From Nissolia schottii (Eukaryota > Streptophyta > Magnoliopsida > Fabales > Fabaceae), in the NCBI GenBank assembly GCA_003254905.1, contig QANU01006361.1:4766-68765 (forward strand): a stretch of 64,000 bases of DNA. Direction: 5' to 3'. The notes beneath the pieces were generated by a model. It had not been told where the DNA came from, searched no databases, and saw only the letters and a program-made list of their open reading frames with translations. The stretch's first letter is position 1. Each line of letters opens with the position of its first letter. The position numbers and the translations under genes are program-made. Positions 1-22,901 of the stretch are shown here, in pieces.

Positions 1-2172
1 AGTAGAGGAGGTCCTAAAATCTCACATCTCTGCTCTGCGGATGACCTTTTCTTATTTGCAGAAGCTTCTTTGGATCAGGTTGATATTATTAATCATTGTC
101 TGCAGATGTTCTGTAATAGCTCTGGTCAGAAGGTGAGTATGGAGAAGACTAAAGTTTCTTTTTCCCGAAACGTGAATCATAATCGAGCCAAGGAGATTGC
201 AGACAATTTGGGTTTCTCTTTGTCTCATGATCTTGGAAAGTACCTGGGCATTCCTCTATTCCATAAAAGAGTTACTACTCAAACCTTAAGCAGCTTAACT
301 GACAAACTTAGCCAACGTCTATCGAATTGGAAGGTGTCCTCTCTTTCTATGGCAGGTAGGTTGACACTTTGCAAGTCTGTGATCGAAGCTAGTCCCTCTT
401 ATATTATGCAGACCTGCTTACTCCCGGTTAAAATTTGTGACTTCATTGATAGATCTGCTAGGAATTTCCTTTGGGGTTCTGTTGAAGGAAACAGACGAAT
501 AAGTTTGGTCTCTTGGAGCTCGGTCTGCAGGCCAAAGATAGATGGCGGGCTTGGTCTTCGTCAAGCTAGGCTAACAAATATATCCATCTTGGCAAAACTT
601 GGTTGGGGTCTTATGTCAAATAAGGACTCTCTGTGGACTCAGGTGTTAAGGGGCAAATACAAATGTGGGGAGGATATCATTTCTGATGTCAAGCCGAAAA
701 CTAACCATTCAAATGCGTGGAAAGGTATTACGAAAGCTTGGCAGCTTGTCCATGATAACATTATATGGCGAGTGGGCAATGGTCACACTATCAGATTTTG
801 GAAAGATCATTGGATCCCTGGTTATACACCTCTAGAGGCTTACACTCTAGTTTCTCTACCACAGTCTGACCTCCATCTCACTATTACCCGCTTTGTGGAT
901 GATGAGGGTAATTGGGATTGGGCTCGTATCTCCCCTATCTTACCTGGTAATGTCTGCAACCTGATGTTAGCAATCCATCTCCCTTCCCCTAGCTTAGGTG
1001 ACGATTATGTCGCCTGGGCTCCTGGCCATGATGGCTCATTCTCAATTAAATCTGCTTATTATGTATTATTGGGTGAGGATTTTACGCACATGAGAGATCC
1101 CCTTTTCAAGCTTATCTGGAAGTGGAAGGGAGTGGATCGGGTTAAATCCTTTCTTTACTTGGTGGCTAGAGAAGCTTTACTGACAAATGCGAATCGGGTT
1201 AGTCGCCATCTTTCTTTGGATAGCTCTTGTCCTCGGTGCTCTAATCATGTTACAGAAACCATTCTTCACGCCCTTCGAGATTGTGAGGTAGTATCGAGGT
1301 TCTGGAAAAGGTTATTACACCCCTCTCCCTGGCATAATTTTTTTGAAATAGCTCTTCACTCATGGCTATTAGAAAATTTGAAGCAAGGTCATCATCCTGG
1401 TTGGTACGGCGATCAGGAATGGCGATCAGTTTTTGGTCTGGCTCTCCATTATCTCTGGTATGTCCGAAATGACTATTTTTAATAATTCTTCCCCTAGTAC
1501 TAGTGATCTTTGGTTCACCTTCGGACTGAAGCTCAAACACTATTCTCCCCCGGTCCATATATATTCTTCTCCTATTTATTCTAATTCGGAGGATCAGTTG
1601 GTTTGTTGGCATTTTCCTTCACCTGGGTGGGTGGTAGCAAATTGTGATGGATCTGTGATTAGCTCTGGAAGTGCAGGCTGCGGAGGTCTGATCAGAGATG
1701 AATCAGGGAGTTTTGTTACAGGTTTTTCAGCTAAATTGGGTTTGACACCCATTACCATAGCTGAACTTTGGGGTATTTTGCATGTGCTTAATATTGCTTG
1801 GCGGGGAGGGTTCCAGCAAGTGCGGGTTGACTGTGACTCTCAGAGTGCCATTAAGCTTATTCATAATTGTCATAACCAGTTGCATCCAGCTGCCTCGATC
1901 ATATCTCGTATTCGTGATCTGTTGTCAAAGAACTGGGTGGTGCGTCTTCAACATGTCTTCAGAGAATCCAACCGTGTTGCTGACTGCCTTGCGCACCTAA
2001 GTCACAACCTTCCTTCTTTTGAGGTTTCTTATTTTGACATAGCGCCTGCGGCTACTCGTCCCCACCTTCTGAATGATCTGCTTCAGATTGCGTGGCCTCG
2101 TGGAGGCTAATTTATTTGTTTTGTTGTTTCTTCTTTTGGGCTTTTGCCCCTATGTCTACCAAAAAATAATCT
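1..2172 (+). mobile_element. L1-type LINE, 3' part (RT end, linker, RNase H)
   Basis: The window opens inside the reverse transcriptase. Frame 1 reads from base 1 through the active-site region (SADDLFLFAEA, at about 45-80), then the thumb and connection region with the plant LINE motifs LGKYLGIPLF, LSNWKVSSLSMAGRLTLCKS and VGNGHTIRFWKDHWIPG, to about 1480. A second frame (about 1433-2110) carries the RNase H domain: NCDGSVISSGSAGCGGLIRD, the acidic pair in AELWG and DCDSQSA, and a final VADCLAHLSHN. The two frames meet near 1470-1480, where RNDYF-stop overlaps MTIFNNSS, so a single small indel separates them. Otherwise the frames are open, which suggests a fairly young insertion. A short 3' tail with an A-run ends near 2172. 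The 5' half lies outside the window. No target-site duplication was identified. Confidence 0.9.
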
Positions 2173-3400
2173 ATTTAATTTATCACATTTGTACCTTCTT
2201 GTAGAAGTAAACCTTGCCACCTGCATCTCGGAAACTTCTAATTAATTAATTTGAATCATGCCAGAAAAGAAAAATTGTTAGAGATATATCGCTCATATCA
2301 ATTTTCACATATTTTTATGTAACATGATTACAGTAGCAATGTGAAAAGAATAAATAGAATCTTGCAAATTAGTATGTACTTAAGAGATTATTCCTTTAAC
2401 TTGGTCATAATATAAAATACTGATATTCTGACCTCAATTATTACTTATTAGGTACATTGTAGGTTATTTTAATTTTATTTTTTAATTAAAAATTAAATTT
2501 ATTAGTTAACCATTTGATTATACAAGGACAGAATGTCAATACCTACCTATAAATTAAATGGCAACAAATAGAGAAACAAAGAAGCTTGAAAGTAGTATCT
2601 TGTAATGCAGTACAATAGAAATTAACTAGTATTTTTCATTTTGCTGCGGTCCAAGTCAGAGGTGCAAACGACACGACTGAGGAACCTTGAACATTTCATT
2701 GACTAAATTGTTTAATTAGTTTCTAGTAACGGCACTACTAAGTCTAGCCAGGGAAAGCTTCAGACAAATAAACTTCGGAAGAAAGCAACTAATAGTGCAA
2801 TAACCTTATTTAAGAGAGATGCTACACAGCCCGAACACTTTCTCGATTTTAATATGTCTAACACGATTGTTATGTATTTATTGGAGAGAGAAAAGGTCAA
2901 ACAAAAGGAGAGAGAGAGAAACTAAACGTAACAACCATACACCATTTTACAAATTAGTCGTGTTCTAAAAAGTCCGACAAGTCGTCGAGCTAAATAGCTT
3001 TTATCCTTTAAGTAATTAAGGAAATTTCCTTATGCTTACTTCACATCACAATTATATCTTTGATCAGTCACAATTTTTGCAAAAAAATTAAAACCATTCT
3101 GTTTTTCTTGTGGAAAAAGGTCAGCAACAGATAATGTTAGGCTTTACTTTTTTATTTATTTATTACATCATAAAATTATACAAACGCATGCAGGAACCAA
3201 GTTCTTGTATATATAATCCTTATTCAGAAGACCCTGTAGCGCAGATGGCAGCGTGTCCACAATTAATACAGAAGCAACTATCCATCAAAGACCCTTAATT
3301 CCTTTGCTAGAAAATTAGCACAGAAACACGTTTCTCTAAGCACATTTGTAATGTGAACCTCCCAATCTTTGGCAAACCACTTCTTAATGTCAACCATGAC
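2173..3400. other. AT-rich intergenic stretch, no gene seen
   Basis: Only short AT-rich open frames occur, none with recognisable protein features. A GA-rich run lies near 2880-2920. I see no RNA gene and no repeat with clear ends. Confidence 0.6.
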
Positions 3401-3637
3401 CGCACGAAAGTGTTTGTCCAAATTGTTGCCNTCGTGGGCTTAGGTTGGGCTTTGGAGTTATGACACGTGGCATCTCACGTGACGCACCGCGTCAGCGCCA
3501 CGTCAAACCAGTCAACCATCATCTTATCCCAAGGACTAAAACTTAATTTTACAATTTTATAGGGACTAAAATTTTTATGTAGGGACTAAAATAAAACTTT
3601 TTAATTTTACAGGGACAAAAAACATAATTAACCCATA
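3401..3637. repeat. Dispersed repeat fragment, possibly an end of a DNA transposon
   Basis: A GC-rich block (about 3432-3520, with several CACGTG/CGTCA-like words) is followed by three spaced copies of 'agggactaaaa'-type sequence (about 3530-3620). This style is common at the edges of plant DNA transposons. It abuts the left end of the tandem unit exactly. One N is at 3431. No partner end was found, so the class is uncertain. Confidence 0.35.
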
Positions 3638-5221
3638 AATTTATTAGGAGAAAATTATTAAATTATACTTAGTTTATTATAATTAGAGGGTTGCGCAGTG
3701 GCTATCAATCTAATCTTTTTATGGATTGTTGTTAACTAAAAAAGCAGGATGGGATATAAAAATGTTTAAAAAAAAAAAGTGGTAATGAGAATTAAGTCTA
3801 TTTACAGCTTACATAAAGGTAAAAAATGAAAGAAATATTTTGGAAACCAAACTAGCAATTATTTACTTATTTTGGGGAGTTTCTTAATATACATATTCTC
3901 AACAAATTCTTATAAAATTATATAAATAAATAAATATATTAGAGCAATTAGGAGTGTGCCATTGCCATCTATTTTTAAATATGGGGTTGAGGGGAGGTGG
4001 TAGAAGTCCTCTATTTCTTTAACTATGGGAGTGTTGAGTGTTAAATCACCATCTTAAATGTAAAGGGAAAAACAGAGAAGAGAACCAGGTGATTATATGA
4101 AGACGATAGGAAGATAAAATTGTATAATATTATATTATGTTAAACATATGCTAAAATTTAATTTTATATAATTAGTTAATACTAACATATTTTATAGAAT
4201 ATAATAAAAGGGATTTGAGTGTATAAATAACATTTTTTTAAGGGTTAAATATGTTTTTAGTTTTTTTTTTATAAATTTTGAATTTTATGTTTTACTCTTC
4301 ATAATGTTTTTTCTTCTAAAAATCATTTCTCATTAAATATTTTTGTAAAGTTTTAAGCCTTTTTAGGCAGCAACTGCGACACAACTCATTGTAACGGAGA
4401 AGAAGAAGAAGATAGTAAGGAGAGCAGAACATCAGTAAATAAAAGAAGCCGTGGTTAGGTTAATTGTACCATATGATCAAGTTCACTATCATGTCAGAGA
4501 CAACAAAGATTAAAACCTTAAAAAAAAACTTTATGAAGAAAATTTTTAACAAAAACATTTAGATATAAAACACAAAAATTAGAATTTGCGTGAGATTATA
4601 GATATCTTTAACTTTTTTCTTAAAACTGATATACAAATAATATTATTGCTCCATTTAAGGTTTTTTTTTTGTTCTAATTGCTCCATTTAAGTTAAGTAAT
4701 AACTTTTATACTTCGAAGGATCTCGAGGTGGGCGTAAAGGGACTCTTTGAAGTACTGAACAGCCGGGAATTTGTGGATACAAGTACAACCAGCTTGGGCA
4801 ATTATTTACTGAAACTATTAGAACTTATTAAAATTTAAGTAGATTAGCTGAATAAATTTTTAAAAACCAGACATATTTTACAAATATTTTTATATAGAGG
4901 CATGTTTAAATTTTTTTTTTCTTGGACACACTAAAAATGTGAGTTCCATAAATATTATTAAAAATGTGTATGTATAATATATACACACGTGTGAGAGAGA
5001 GACTTATTGACTTATTGTGTGTGTCTATGTCTAGAAAATTCTAATGCAGGTGAGGTGACTATCTAAATATCTTCGCATTGCAAATTTATAGAAGTCCAAA
5101 ACGATGTCACATCAAAAGATTTTTGATGAATAAATGAAAAAACACCACCAACCAATAAACAAATAGTGTTACATCATATTACAACTATAGCACCTGATAG
5201 TGAGGGTGTGCCCGTCTTCGA
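3638..5221. other. Downstream region of KARI-like copy A, no gene seen
   Basis: This AT-rich sequence is shared with 13268-14814. It contains poly-A/T tracts, a small TATATACACACGTGTGAGAGAG microsatellite-like patch near 4975-5005 and no supported reading frame. Confidence 0.6.
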
Positions 5222-9921
<4,700 letters not shown>

Positions 9922-9993
9922 TGTGGGAGAAGGGACAAGAGATAGAAGAAGTTGGAAAGGGAGCGGAAATGGAGAAGAACGTGAGAGTCTGGG

Positions 9994-10001
9994 TATTTAT
10001 A
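9994..10001 (-). promoter_or_regulatory. Candidate TATA box of KARI-like copy A
   Basis: On the - strand the sequence reads TATAAATA about 73 bases before the ATG at 9921. The spacing suits a TATA box with a leader of about 40 bases. Conserved in copy B. Confidence 0.55.
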
Positions 10002-12660
10002 GTGTAGGCAAAAAAAAACGCTGGAACTGAGGTTAGCTACAGTAGAATTTACTTGGTCTGAATCTTGGGTTGGGTTGCTACACGAACCACAACCTCGATA
10101 CAACGATCAACTTCGCTCTGTATCTTGCCACCTGAATGATATTACAACAATTGCTCCCGGTTCACGTTTGATGAGCATCTTAATAATTTGCAGACATACC
10201 CTTAACTCTTTATTTTTCACATCTCGGCCCTGCCCCCATTTCTCCCTAGCAAGCACACCTCCGCTGCCCTGCCCAATCTCCTCAAGGAGAATTGGGAAAT
10301 GGAATAAAGATTTGAAAATTGGGAAATATCAAAGCAACACTTGAGCGATTGAGCTCTCAAACAGTGGAGGAGGGCGGTTGGGTTGCGGTGACTGAAAATG
10401 ATGGTTGTTGCCAGTGTTCGAGTTGTAAAGTTTGGTTGTGGTGGTTGGTGGCTTGGTGTTTGGAAGCGGGGTGGGTGGGGGACCAAAAGTTGCAAATATA
10501 ACAACTGAAGGGATTTTTTTGCAAATTTATAAAATTATCATAACTCATTAACAGGTGCCATTGTTCTAGTAATTGGCCTCATGCCTGGTCCAATGATGGA
10601 GGTTATCATGGTAGACCGCGCACCCTCAACTGGTCCCATGATGGAGGTTAGAACTTAGAACCTCCCAAATGGAACGACAAACTTGGGATTCGAGAATGCG
10701 GAATACCACGTGACCTGAGGGGCGTGTGCTAACGTGCGCCAGGCTTGTAACTTGTAATCACGCGCACCCTGAATCTCGTTCCTAGGTCTATATTCTTTAA
10801 TACTAAAACAGGATCATATAAAGAAAGTAAAACTTTTTTTATTTTCTTTTCTGAATACAAACACAGCATGAAACAAAATTAACTAGCGTTATCTTTAGAT
10901 TTCAGTTAAGAAACTTTGATATTGTAACAATGAAAAATGAAAAATACTTTTAAATTATTTAGAATTAATTAATTCTAAGCCAACTCCACCAATTTTAAAT
11001 ATGCACAACTATTCCTACTAGATTCAACCCATAGCATCCGCAAGATTACAAGATTGCTCATTTGCTCCCAAATGTATCCTCTCTTTTTTTCTAAATAAAA
11101 AAGAGAGTTGTTTTCTTATTCTTATTATTCATTTAAAAGAAAATATTATGTCAACATGATATCATCACATAAATGAATGGTAAAATGAGTAACATAATTT
11201 TATTTATTTTTTTTTCATTTAGAAATTTAGAAAAGAAGAGTATCCAAATTCGTGTGTACACATGTTTCCCTCCCCCGTAAGTGTGAGCGAAAGTGACATT
11301 CCAATCACTTACTTCATCTTTATCTTAACAAATTAGTGAATACAAAACTAGTTAAATTAAATTATGCCTTACTTATTCTATATATGAACTTATTCAGTAA
11401 TATTTTCATTTTTGTAAAATTATTTTAAAAAAACTTATAAATAAGAGTTTAATTGTTATTTACATTGTCAATCTAATTATATCTTTACACATTAACAAAT
11501 ATATTTAATTCTCACACTCACTGCTTTTATGCATAGAGAAAATTTGATTAGATAACAATAAAACAAGATATTATAATATTAATACATACCAATTAAACTC
11601 TATAAATGATTTAAAAAGTATATTTAATATAGATTAATTTCGATATACTATCGAAATATTTTATGTCATCAATCTTATATACCATCGTTTATGTGACTTT
11701 TGAGAGAATGGTTATAAGAGCCAAACACTCTTCCTGATAATATATAATAGCATAATTATACAATATATATACACACAGACTGATAATGTTCTTAAATTAA
11801 ATCCTATTTAAATACTCTAATAGCATGGTGCGGTTCACAATTGTTTTTTCCCAGTCAACTAGTAGGTGAGACCACACAACAAAGATTTTTATGTTGGAAT
11901 TATCAGTATTTAACTAGTGTTTTTCCGAATGTAATAACTTTTGACAACAACATATTAACTGCATAGTATTTTCCTTTTTTTATTTTTACTTGATGTCTTT
12001 TTGTTTTGTATTTCTCTATTTTATTGTTGAAGATTTTGTTTTCTTTTTATGTCAATTTGATTTGGATCTATCGTTGGTCTGTTTTCTATACTATCAATCA
12101 TATTTTGTGCATCATTTGGTAAACATAACTAAATAACATTTAAAGAATTTACGATCTTTATAAAAATATTTGTTCTCTTTTCGATTCATCTATAGACTAA
12201 GTTTTGTTGATTGTGGTCTATTAATTTGGAGTGAGGCAAAAGTGTGTTGTTATTCCGTTTCTTTTTTTTTTTTTTTGTTATATTCATTTTTTTCAATTGT
12301 TTTGTTAAGACAAAGAGAGAACTGTTATATATTTAATTAGAAATAACAATAATAAATAAGATGCAAATAAAAAGAAATCTCTATATAATTAAATCAATAG
12401 ATCACCAAAAAAAAAAAAAAAAAGGACAGTGGCAGTGCAAAATAATCAATTAAATGACAAAGCATAAACTAATGATTAAAGCGTCCTAAACATGCTTGCT
12501 AGTCTTCTTTTATTGGACTACTATTGGTGCATATGGTTTTGGGTGCAAAACGAAACAACAATCACGTACTCCTACTACATAGCTGCACATAGTGAGGGCT
12601 ACCCGATAAGCTTACCAGGAGTTCTCAAACGAAGAAACGAAATTATTGTACCCTAAGAAG
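10002..12660. other. Upstream region of KARI-like copy A, no supported gene
   Basis: Shared with 19583-22290. It holds GC-richer promoter-proximal DNA to about 10800, with short direct repeats of a 'ccatgatggagg(t)' word near 10590-10650, then AT-rich DNA. A MITE-like segment lies at about 11445-11606. Short open frames on both strands at 10075-10550 show no recognisable protein. Confidence 0.5.
11445..11606. mobile_element. Small MITE-like element, GAGTTTAATTG ends
   Basis: The segment begins GAGTTTAATTGTTATTTACA and ends with ACCAATTAAACTC, an imperfect terminal inverted repeat. Its inner parts (tttacattgtcaatctaatta and its near-complement attagataacaat) also pair. It is present at the same place in unit B (about 21055-21213). 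Similar motifs occur in the PUR7 intron at 57295-57660. Confidence 0.5.
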
Positions 12661-12679
12661 GTAGTAGTAGTATTGATAT

Positions 12680-13050
12680 TCCGACATGCAAATCTCTCAT
12701 TTGCAGCAGCTTCAACCACTTGAAAAGCCCAGTCAGATTCCATCACCGGCAAGGGAAAATGCCTCTTCAGCCGGATCTGCCATTATGAATTAGCGAAACA
12801 CTGCTGCAGCGATTGACCCATCTTTTTTCATTTTCTTTTTCTTACAGAATGCGGCATGGTTCTTCTGGCTCTGGAAAGAGATGTTAGGTGAGGAAATATA
12901 TATATCACGACCCGATTGGGCCCATGCAGCATTTTCTAAAGTGGCCCAAACCCTTTTGGGTCCCCCAGGAAATACGTTATGGTATCTAAAGCTACATTTT
13001 GTGGGCCTATATGGTGAAGCCCATAGATATGAAGACATCAATGGGTAATA
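12680..13050. other. Conserved open segment of unknown coding status (unit A)
   Basis: This part of the upstream region is open on both strands in both units. On the - strand an 83-codon frame (12790-13041) begins MMSSYLWASPYRPTKC; its unit-B partner has 84 codons, differing by a 3-base in-frame indel. On the + strand a strong intron-acceptor-like tract (cattttctttttcttacag, ending about 12847) precedes an open frame, AWFFWLWKEMLGEE, that runs to about 13047. I recognise neither product. It may be an exon relic of an unrelated gene. Confidence 0.3.
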
Positions 13051-14814
13051 AACTTGAGAGAAGAAAGAAAGAAAGGGGGCAGAGGAGGCTGCTATTATAT
13101 TAGTTGTTTGATCTTGGGTTGTAACTATAGTTAGTGTAGAAAAACTCGGGTGGGCTTAGTGGGCTTTGCAACATCACAACTTACATATAAAATGGGCTTA
13201 GAACAGAAAGGGATATATTGGGGGTGAGGGGGGAATCAGTTTCAACCAAAAACATAACGAGTTGATGAATTTATTAGGAGAAAATTATTAAATTATACTT
13301 AGTTTATTATAATTAGAGGGTTGCGCAGTGGCTATCAATCTAATCTTTTTATGGGTTGTTGCTAACTACAAAAGCAGGATGGGATATAAAAATGTTAAAA
13401 AAAAAAGTGGGAATGAGAATTAAGTCTAGTTACAGCTTACATAAAGGTAAAAATGAAAGAAATATTTTGGAAACCAAACTAGCTATTATTTACTTATTTT
13501 GGGGAGTTTCTTAATATACATATTCTCAACAAATTCGTATAAAATTATATAAATAAATATATTAGAGCAATTGGGAGTGTACTATTACCATCTATTTTTA
13601 AATATGGGGTTGAGGTGAGTCGGTAGAAGTCCTCTCTTTCTTTAACTATGGGAGTGTTGAGTATTCAATCACCATCTTAAATGTAAAGAGAAGAACAGAG
13701 AAGAGAACCAGGTGATTATATGAAGACGATTGCAAGATAAAATTGTATAATATTATATTATGTTAAACATATGCTAAAATTTAATTTTATATAATTAGTT
13801 AATACTAATATATTTTATAGAATATAATAAAAGAAATTTGAGTGTATAAATAACATTTTTTTTTAAAGGTTAAATATGTTTTTAGTTTTTTTTTAATTTT
13901 GAATTTTATGTTTTACTCTTCATAATGTTTTTTCTTCTAAAAATCATTTCTCATTAAATATTTTTGTAAAGTTTTAAGTCTTTTTGGGCAGCGACTGCGA
14001 CGCAAGTCATCGTAACGGAGAAGAAGAAGAAGAAGATAGTAAGGGGAGTAGAACATCAGTAAACAAAAGAAGCCGTGGTTAGGTTAATTGTATCATATGA
14101 TCAATTTCGCTATCATGTCAACAACTAACAGCTTAGCATGACAACAAAGATTAAAACCTTAAAAATAAAAACTTTATGTGGGACATTTTTAACAAAAACA
14201 TTTAGAGATAAAACACAAATTAGAATTTACGTGAGATTAAAGATATATTTGAATTTTTTTAAAACTTATATAAAAATAATATTATTGCTCCATTTAAGTT
14301 AAGTAATAACTTCGAAGTATCTCGAGGTGGGCGTAAAGGTACTTTTTGAAGTACTGAACAGCCGGGAATTTGTGTATACAAGTACTACCAGCTTGGGGAA
14401 TTATTTACTGAAACTATTAGACCTTATTAAAATTTAAGGAGATTAGTTGAATAAATTTTTAAAAACCAGATATATTTTAGAAATATTTTTATATAGACGC
14501 ATGTCTAAATTTTTTTTCTTGGACACACTAAAAATGTGAGTTCCATAAATATTATTAAAAATGTGTGTGTGTGTATATATACACACACGTGTGAGAGAAA
14601 GATTTATTGACTTATTGTGTGTCTATGTCTAGAAAATTCTAAAGCAGATCACAATCTAAATATCTTCCCATTGCTAATCTATAGAAGTCCAAAACAATGT
14701 CACATCAAAAGATTTTTGATGAATAAATGAAAAAACACCACCAACCAATAAACAAATAGTGTTACATCATATTACAACTATAGCACCTGATAGTGAAGGC
14801 ATGCTCGTCTTCGA

Positions 14815-19502
<4,688 letters not shown>

Positions 19503-19574
19503 TGTGGGAGAAGGGACAAGAGATAGAAGAAGTTGGAAAGGGAGCGGAAATGGAGAAGAACGTGAGAGTCTGGG

Positions 19575-19582
19575 TATTTATA
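19575..19582 (-). promoter_or_regulatory. Candidate TATA box of KARI-like copy B
   Basis: TATAAATA on the - strand, about 73 bases before the ATG at 19502, with the same surroundings as in copy A. Both copies thus keep the core promoter. Confidence 0.55.
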
Positions 19583-22290
19583 GTGTAGGCAAAAAAAACG
19601 CTGGAACTGAGGTTAGCTACAGTAGAATTTACTTGGTCTCTGGGTTGGGTTGGGTTGGCTACACGAACCACAACCTCGATACAACGATCAACGTAGCTCT
19701 GTATCTTGCCACCTGAATGATATTACAACAATTGCTCCCGGTTCATGTTTGATGAGCATCTTAATAATTTGCAGACATGCCCTTAGCTCTTTATTTTTCA
19801 CATCTCGTCCCTGCCCCCATTTCTCCCTAGCAAGCACACCTCCGCTGCCCTGCCCAATCTCCTCAAGGAGAATTGGGAAATGGAATAAAGATTTGAAAAT
19901 TGGGAAATATCAAAGCAACACTTGAGCGATTGAACTCTCAAACAGTGGAGGAGGGCGGTTGGGTTGCGGTGACTGAAAATGATGGTTGTTGCCAGTGTTC
20001 GAGTTGTAAAGTTCGGTTGTGGTGGTTGGTGGCTTGGTGTGTGGAAGAGGGTGGGTGGGGGACCAAAAGTTGCAAATATAACAACTGAAGGGATTTTTTT
20101 GCAAATTTATAAAATTATCATAACTCATTAACAGGTGCCATTGTTGTAGTAATTGGCCTCATGCCTGGTCCCATGATGGAGGCTATCATGGTAGACCGCA
20201 CCCTCAACTGGTCGCATATCATGGTAGACCGCGCACCCTCTGGTCCAATGATGGAGGTTAGAACTTAGAACCTTCCAAACGGAAAGGACAAACTTGGGAT
20301 TCGAGAATGCGGAATACCACGTGACTTCTGGGGCGTGTGCTCACGTGCGCCAGGCTTGTAACTTGTAAGGACGCGCACCCTGAATCTCGTTACTAGGTAT
20401 GTATTCTTTAATAATAAAACAGGATCATATAAAGAAAGTAAAACTTTTTTTATTTTCTTTTCTGAATACAAACACAGCATGAAACAAAATTAACTAGCGT
20501 TATCTTTAGATTTCAGTTAAGAAACTTTGATATTGTAAAAATGCAAAAAGAAAAATACTTTTAAATTATTTAGAATTAATTAATTCTAAACAAACTCCAC
20601 CAATTTTAAATATGCACTACTATTCCTATTAGATTCAACCCATAGCATCCGCAAGATTACAAGATTGCTCATTTGCTCCCAAATGTATCCTCTCTTTTTT
20701 TTCTAAATAAAAAAGAGAGTTGTTTTCTTATTCTTATTATTCATTTAAAAGAAAATATTATGTCAACATGATGTCATCACATAAATGAATGGTAAGATGA
20801 GTAACATAATTTTATTTTCTTTTTCATTTAGAAATTTAGAAAAGAAGAGTATCCAAATTCGTGTGTACACATGTTTCGCTCCCCCGTAAGTGTGAGCAAA
20901 AGTGACATTCCAATCACTTACTTCATCTTTATCTTAACAAATTAGTGGAGACAAAACTAGTTAAATTAAATTATGCCTTACTTATTCTATATATGAACTT
21001 ATTCAGTAATATTTTCATTTTTGTAAAATTATTTTTAAAAAACTTATAAATAAGAGTTTAATTGTTATTTACATTGTCAATCTAGTTATATCTTTATACA
21101 TTAACAAATATATTTAATTCTCACACTCACTACTTTTATGCATAGAGAAAATTTGATTAGATAACAATAAAAAAAGATATTATAATATTAATACATACCA
21201 ATTAAACTCTATAAATGATTTAAAAAATATATTTAATATAGATTAATTTCGATATACTATCGAAATATTTTATGCCATTACATTAAAAATATTTTATGTC
21301 ATCAATCGATTATACATCATCGTTTATGCGACTTTTGAGAGAATGGTTATAAGAGCCACACTTCCGGATAATATATGATAACATAATTATACAATATATA
21401 CACACACAGACTAACAATGTTCTTAAATTAAATCCTATTTAAATACTCTAATAGTGTGGTACGGTTCACAATTGTTTTTTACCAGTCAACTAGTATGTGC
21501 AATGAATAGGTGAGACCACACAACAAAGATTTTATGTTGGAATTATCAGTATTTAACTAGTGTTTTTCGGTATATAATGACTTTGGACAACAACAGATTA
21601 ACTGTATAGTATTTTCCCTTTTTGTTTTTATTTCATGTCTTTTTGTTTTGTATTTCTCTATTTTATTGTGGAAGATTTTGTTTTCTTTTTATGTCAATTT
21701 GATTTGGATCTATCATATTTTGAGCATCATTTGATAAACATAACTAAATAACATTTAAAGAATTTACGATCTTTATAAAAATATTTGTTCTCTTTTCGAT
21801 TCATATATAGACTAAGTTTTGTTGATTGTGGTCTATTAATTTGGAGTGAGGCAAAAGTGTGTTGTTCTTCCCTTTGTTTTTTTTTTTTTTTTGGGGTATA
21901 TTCATTTTTTTCAATTGTTTTGTTAAGACAAAGAGAGAAATGTTATATATTTAATCAGAAATAACAATAATAAATAAGATGCAAATAAAAAGAAATCTCT
22001 ATATAATTAAATCAATAGATCACAAAAAAAAAAAAAAGGACAGTGGCAGTGCAAAATAATCAATTAAATGACAAAGCATAAACTAATGATTAAAGCGTCC
22101 TAAACATGCTTACTAGTCTTCTTTTCTTGGACTACTATTGATGCATATGGTTTTGGGTGCAAAACGATACAACAATCACGAACTCCTACTACATAGCTGC
22201 ACATAGTGAGGGCTACACGATAAGCTTACCAGGAGTTCTCAAACGAAGAAACGAAATTATTGTACCCTGAGAAGGTAGTAGTAGTATTGA
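19583..22290. other. Upstream region of KARI-like copy B, no supported gene
   Basis: Counterpart of 10002-12660, with the same short frames and the same MITE-like segment (about 21055-21213). It differs by an internal duplication of 'atggtagaccgc' with flanks at about 20185-20235 and an added AT segment near 21265-21300. Confidence 0.5.
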
Positions 22291-22690
22291 TATTTCGATA
22301 TGCAAATCTCTCATTTGCAGCAGCTTCAACCACTTGAAAAGTCCAGTCAGATTCCATCACCGGCAAGGGAAAATGCCTCTTCAGCCACTCCTCCACTCCC
22401 TACAACGGATCTGCCATTATGAATTAGCGAAACACTGCTGCAGCGATTGACCCATCTTTTTTCATTTTCTTTTTCTTACAGAACGCGGCATGGTTCTTCT
22501 GGCTCTGGAAAGAGATGTTAGGGGAGGAAATATATATATCACGACCCGATTGGGCCCATGCAGCATTTTCTAAAGTGGCCCAAACCCTTCCAAAAGGTCC
22601 CCCTGGAAATACGTTATGGTATCTAAAGCTACATTTTGTGGGCCTATATGGTGAAGCCCATAGGTATGAAGACATCAATGGGTTATAAAC
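22290..22690. other. Conserved open segment of unknown coding status (unit B)
   Basis: Counterpart of 12680-13050. The - strand frame 22424-22678 has 84 codons. In addition, the - strand below it (about 22230-22402) reads GVEEWLKRHFPLPVMESDW and onward for about 57 codons, directly after an AG. The 20-base segment missing from unit A would disrupt that frame there. No family recognised. Confidence 0.3.
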
Positions 22691-22901
22691 TTGAGAGAAG
22701 AAAGAAAGAGAGAAAGGGCGGAGGAGGCTGCTACTATATTAGCTGTTAGATCTTGGGCTGTAACTATAGTTAGTGTAGAAAAACTCTAGTGGGCTTAATG
22801 GGCTTTGCAACATCACAACTTACATATAAAATGGGCTTAGAACAGAAAGGGAAATAGTAAGGGGGAAAATCAGTTTCAACCAAAAAAAAAACGAGTTGAT
22901 G

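Noticed and set aside
3110-3298. 62-codon + strand frame
   Set aside because: AT-rich, no motif, no supporting splice or promoter signal.
10217-10548. Overlapping open frames on both strands upstream of KARI-like copy A (and at 19900-20128 in B)
   Set aside because: The frames change or break between the two units, their composition is Pro/His/Gln or Trp/Gly from simple sequence, and no splice context or known motif is present.
13268-13690. Idea that the middle R repeat is a clean crossover hybrid
   Set aside because: Its resemblance runs left-copy then right-copy, the opposite of the order predicted by a simple unequal exchange, so it is not diagnostic.
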